Assembly (NCBI RefSeq): GCF_030867145.1
Contig: NC_134427.1
Span: 16,763,001 to 16,827,000, forward strand
Length of the DNA stretch: 64,000 nucleotides
From: Opisthocomus hoazin
Taxonomy: Eukaryota > Chordata > Aves > Opisthocomiformes > Opisthocomidae
Reading direction: 5' to 3'
Shown here: positions 60,101-64,000 of the stretch, piece after piece
How the letters are laid out: every line of letters starts with the position of its first letter
How positions within the stretch are numbered: position 1 is the stretch's first letter
Position numbers and translations under genes: made by a program
The notes under the pieces: generated by a model
Seen by the model: only the letters and a program-made list of their open reading frames with translations
The model's database searches: none
What the model was told of the DNA's origin: nothing

Positions 60101-63100
60101 CATGGCTTCTTCCCCCTCTGCTATCTGAATTATCTTTATCATGTTTACTTTTTTTTTTTACAAAGATGCTATGTTTGCTGAATACACTTGAATGGTTTTC
60201 TTAGAAGAAATGTTAATTAATATGAGTGAGTCTTAGTGAATATGTGAGTCCTCCTTGTTGTGCTTATCCTAATTTTATTCCTTTGTCTTCCTTTTTTTCA
60301 CTTTGCTCCTGATTGGCATGTTAGAGAATGAAGAGGTACTGTATGCATGTTTTGGCATGGAAATACGGCTTTTGTTGTGCGTCTGTAGAAGGGGATTAGT
60401 GGAGAGGGTTGTTCAAATGGATGTTCTATATCAAATGCTTTCCTGACTCACTCTTATACTATATCAGTTTCTGAACAAAAACTTACTGATCTTTATATCT
60501 TTCTGGCTGTTTCTCATTCTTGGCTTGCCTTCCTTATCGCACAGTATCATGTTTTGTTAAATGCAGTATCTAAGTGACATTCAAGTACTGAAGTACTGCA
60601 CTTTTACACTTGCAGACTTAAGTGCAAGAACACTTTTTTCTTTTCTTTTTTTTTTAACCTTAAGCAGGGAAATACCTGCCTGTGAATGAGTCTGGGTCTA
60701 AGGGAAGCACAGGTGATGTGATTCCACTTCCCCACACCATCTTTTTGCCTATGATCACCTTCGTAAGTGCATACTGGACTGAGCTCTGTCATTTCAGCAA
60801 GGGAGGATGAATTTAGAGCTGTTATATGCCATCCAGAAGATTATTATTAGAATGACACCGATCCCAGGCTGTGTGTAGAACTGAAAATCTACAAACACGC
60901 AAATGGTCAGCGCAAACCTAATACCCGAGTTTGGCACTTCCCTCTGCGCACATGACTCGGAGGTAAGCTCAGATACCCTGGCTGGCACTTCTCAGCCTTC
61001 GTTCCAAATTGACTTCTGACTTTGGTAGTTTTGTTAGACAAAATGCACGAAGATGACCCTAAAGTTTCACAGATGCTTCATCAACTGTACCATTACTCCT
61101 TACCTGCTTACGTGGACAAACTTTGCATAGTTTGCAGAAGCTTAGTCCTGTCCCCGTATTTTTCTGGTGTAATTTGTTTTCATTTCTGTGACTATAACTT
61201 GTCTGAAACTCTCCTTCACTCATAAATACTGCTCAGGGATAGCTTTACCACCAAACCCTTGTAATATAGAATAAGCCTGCTTCTAGTGTACTGCAGGATT
61301 CAGCATGTTTTTGGTATTGACTACAGAGCATCCTCGAGTTGTGAGGACATCTCTCTGGGGAAAGCATTATTCAGTAGTGATCTTTCTGTTTTAAAATCCA
61401 GGCTCTGAATTCCCTCCACCGCCATAAACAAACAGGCTCGCTGGTTTTGGTGAGCGTAGACCAGTGCCGTGCATCACCCAAGCAGTGGCCTTGTTTCAGT
61501 GACAAAAATGAATCAGTTAGGCCTTGGCTGCCTATCAGTCTGCAATGTGTTTGGGTGGGTTTTTTTTGTTGGGGTTTATTTTGTTCTTTGGAATGCAAGA
61601 TGCTCTGCAAGTGTGAAATCTGTTGTAAATGATGTAAATGCTATGAGTTCTTAGTAACCTTGAGAAAATGAAGCAGGCATTTTCTTTGTGAGGTAGCCTG
61701 TTTAAAGTAAACGCAATCTTGTGCTCGGTTGGCACATTTCTAGTCTGAAGTCAGTTAAAGGAGATACTGAAGTCTCCTTTTAAAAGTAATACAATTATGT
61801 AAGCATTTATTTAAAAATAGTCCCCTATGTTCCTTCCGTGGTAAAAGTCAGTCTAGCAAGAACCCAGTGGCTGGGTTATAAACAAAGCTTTGGAATAGAA
61901 AATTATAAATGTTTGCAGAAAAGCACCTTCTCCCTGCTGAAATGAGGAGACAGTGCTCCTGCATTGCTTAAACATGAGGAACTTGCAAAGCCTGCCCTGT
62001 CACTGGAGATGGTCGCCGGTGCTGGTGTGGCAGCCTCTGAGAGCTCTCGAGCTGTGTCATCCCTGCCGGTTGTGAGATCTGTGTTCTTGTCAGCTGGGAA
62101 TATAAAAGTTATTGGAGTCACGACCCGGTTTAAAAATAAGAAATCCTTTTTTGGGTCACGTGGTTCACACGACATCTCAAAAGCATACGTGCTCTGAGAC
62201 TTCATTCCGGGAGACCCTGTAACAGTGAACGGCATGGGAGCCTGAGCCTTGGAAATTTTCAGGTGGAGCCATTTGACCACACAGAGTGGCAAATTCCATA
62301 GTGTGGAAGCAAATAAGGAGCAATATTACTGCTTTTACTCTGATTTCCTGGGGAATTAAGGCTTATATGGTTGCTAGCTGTCTGTCTTTGCCCTCAATAA
62401 CTTTTGATCATGCTGTCCGACTTCAGCTAAACTTGACAGAGTGGAGGTTTCAGAGAGATTAACTTCCTTCAAGTTTTGTGAAAACAAGTGCACAAGTAGA
62501 GACAAAACTACAAAAATACTTCACCTGAGGGGGAGGCTGCAGCGTGAGTTCTTGCTTTTCCTCCTTCTCCCTATGATCTCACACTCCCCTTCTCCTGGCT
62601 GCCGGGGTTCAGGCATCAGCCAGGACCCCATGCCCTGGGTGGTACTTGAACTTGGGAGCAGCCTGGCTCCTCTGATTATTAGCAAATAGGTGATAGACAT
62701 CAGATTCTAGTTCTGGTAAAATCTCTTCCTTCTCTTTTTGCCTGTGTCTAAATGCTTTGAGCTGCCAGCAATTTTATCGTTCAGTTGATGTTGCGGTAAA
62801 GGTATTTTGTACCACTTTCTCTGAGGCTGTTGGAGAACGGTGCCCTGCTGCTCTTGGAAGTACTCGGTCCAGTAAATGGTTGAGACAATGCCTGAAAAAA
62901 GCTACCAAGCGTGACATGGCTTTGCCTTCGGTAACAGCCTAAATCAGCTTTTGTGCATCTGAATGAACCTCAGAAGCATTCCTCTTCAATCCCCAGACTT
63001 CCACAGAAGAGAATCGTGGAGACTGACTGCCTGTGAAGTTGAAACACTGAACAGTGCCAGTGCCAAAGCTGGGTAAGAGGGAAAAATCATAAATCAGGGA

Positions 63101-64000
63101 TTGGAAGCAGGGCTGGGCTGATCTAACAGTCAGGTCTGCCTTGTGACAGCTCATGCTACGTCTGGTGGTCCTTAACCCTGTTCATCCAAGGAGCTGTGGT
63201 GTGACAAGTACATAATACTCGCTCCCAGGTGGATTACAGCCGCAGCTTAGCACTGCAGCACAGTGATCTGCCGAAGAAAAGCAGGACAACACACTGTACC
63301 CGCTTGAAATGCAGGAGGCCTGAGGGAGGGCAGAACGCGATTCTCTCCAGATGATCTTACCAGACGCCGAAGTGTCTGGCGCGCTCTCAGTCCTAGCTTT
63401 GGCTGTGCCAGCGGAGCATGGCCACCAGCCACTTACAGCCTCTGCAGCTCTGCCGTCAGCGTGGTAGGAGCAGGAGCTCCATAATCTGCTCTGGGGCAGA
63501 TCAGATGGGTTAACTCAGCCCACCTGCTAAACACAGTAAGCTCACCCAGCTGGCAGGGCCTGACATGGGTTAGGGTACGCTGCTGTGCGCACACAGCTAT
63601 TCCAGCCGTAATTTTCAGCGGGGAGGCAGTGATGTCTCCAGAGTGACAGCTGTCACTGTTACCCCTAACATGGGTACTCTTTCATCGGCTACGCAGGATA
63701 GCCCTGTATCCATTTGTCTGGTGCTTAGAGTGATGTGCCTGTGACATGTCAGGTGATTAATTATGCAAAATACTCTGTAAACAGGACCTAAAACTTTATG
63801 GACACTCTCTTCTTTTATATCTGATTTATTCTGATTTGGTGCAGTTCCCCACCTCATTCACATAAGGCCAATGGAAATATGTCCTCTGTAAAGCCCCAGT
63901 CCTGTAAAACGTTAATTTTCTCCTCAGTTCCTACTCAGACAGAAGGAGATGCAGGAACCAGTGTTGCAATTCGCTGTGTGAAGTGTGGGACCAAGCTAGT
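57196..64000 (+). other. SLC25A43: SLC25A43 intron 3 (runs off the window); no exon seen
   Basis: 6.8 kb of ordinary AT-rich sequence after the exon 3 donor. I searched by eye for the expected continuation (a GGVDVHF / DCFRQ / GVLGLW-like exon) on the + strand without finding it. No CR1, LTR or CpG island was noticed. Short open frames such as 62757-62942 do not resemble the carrier. Confidence 0.6.

Noticed and set aside
62757-62942. Frame starting SVDVAVKVF, considered as SLC25A43 exon 4
   Set aside because: The resemblance to the family GGVDVHF stretch is limited to three residues; the rest does not match the carrier.
1-64000. CRISPR arrays, tRNA or rRNA genes, prokaryotic operons, phage or plasmid modules
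   Set aside because: No regularly spaced repeats, cloverleaf-type sequences with A/B boxes, rRNA motifs or bacterial-type gene runs were noticed; the window is ordinary vertebrate nuclear DNA.

Overview
The window is vertebrate nuclear DNA and almost certainly avian. It carries split genes with GT-AG introns, CpG-island promoters and several 5'-truncated CR1 LINEs ending in the ATTCTGTG-type tail typical of birds. It also holds one truncated ERV LTR of a family I know from bird genomes. The gene order matches human Xq24 (PGRMC1 - AKAP17B - SLC25A43), which corresponds to chicken chromosome 4. There are no bacterial-type operons, CRISPR arrays or plasmid features.

Layout. 1-23.8 kb: no coding exon that I can recognise, apart from one CR1 fragment near the left edge and simple repeats. 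23.83-24.69 kb: an orphan CpG island with a strong minus-strand splice donor, probably the first exon of a gene running left out of the window (KIAA1210 is expected there from human synteny). 24.7-29.3 kb: non-genic. 29.33-35.0 kb: complete PGRMC1 on the + strand, three coding exons, 191 aa. 35.0-41.0 kb: 3' flank with a 5'-truncated CR1. 41.0-46.0 kb: the C-terminal part of AKAP17B on the - strand, three exons. The last exon has an intact reading frame of 512 codons, but the two upstream exons each carry a one-base homopolymer indel that breaks the frame, and I could not find the N-terminal RNA-recognition region. 49.6-51.75 kb: a large GC-rich promoter domain between AKAP17B (-) and SLC25A43 (+). 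51.43-57.2 kb: SLC25A43 exons 1-3 on the + strand (229 codons). The remaining third of the carrier was not found and should lie beyond the right edge. 57.2-64.0 kb: apparently intronic.

The three genes are neighbours by ancestry, not by pathway. PGRMC1 is a membrane haem/cytochrome-b5-fold protein, AKAP17B is an SR-like splicing factor and PKA anchor, and SLC25A43 is an inner-mitochondrial-membrane carrier. The most notable observation is the mixed state of AKAP17B. A long, clearly constrained terminal exon sits next to frameshifted upstream exons, so it is either a recently decaying gene (the human orthologue is also a pseudogene) or a functional gene damaged by assembly errors. I found no convincing evidence of a wholly new biological system.
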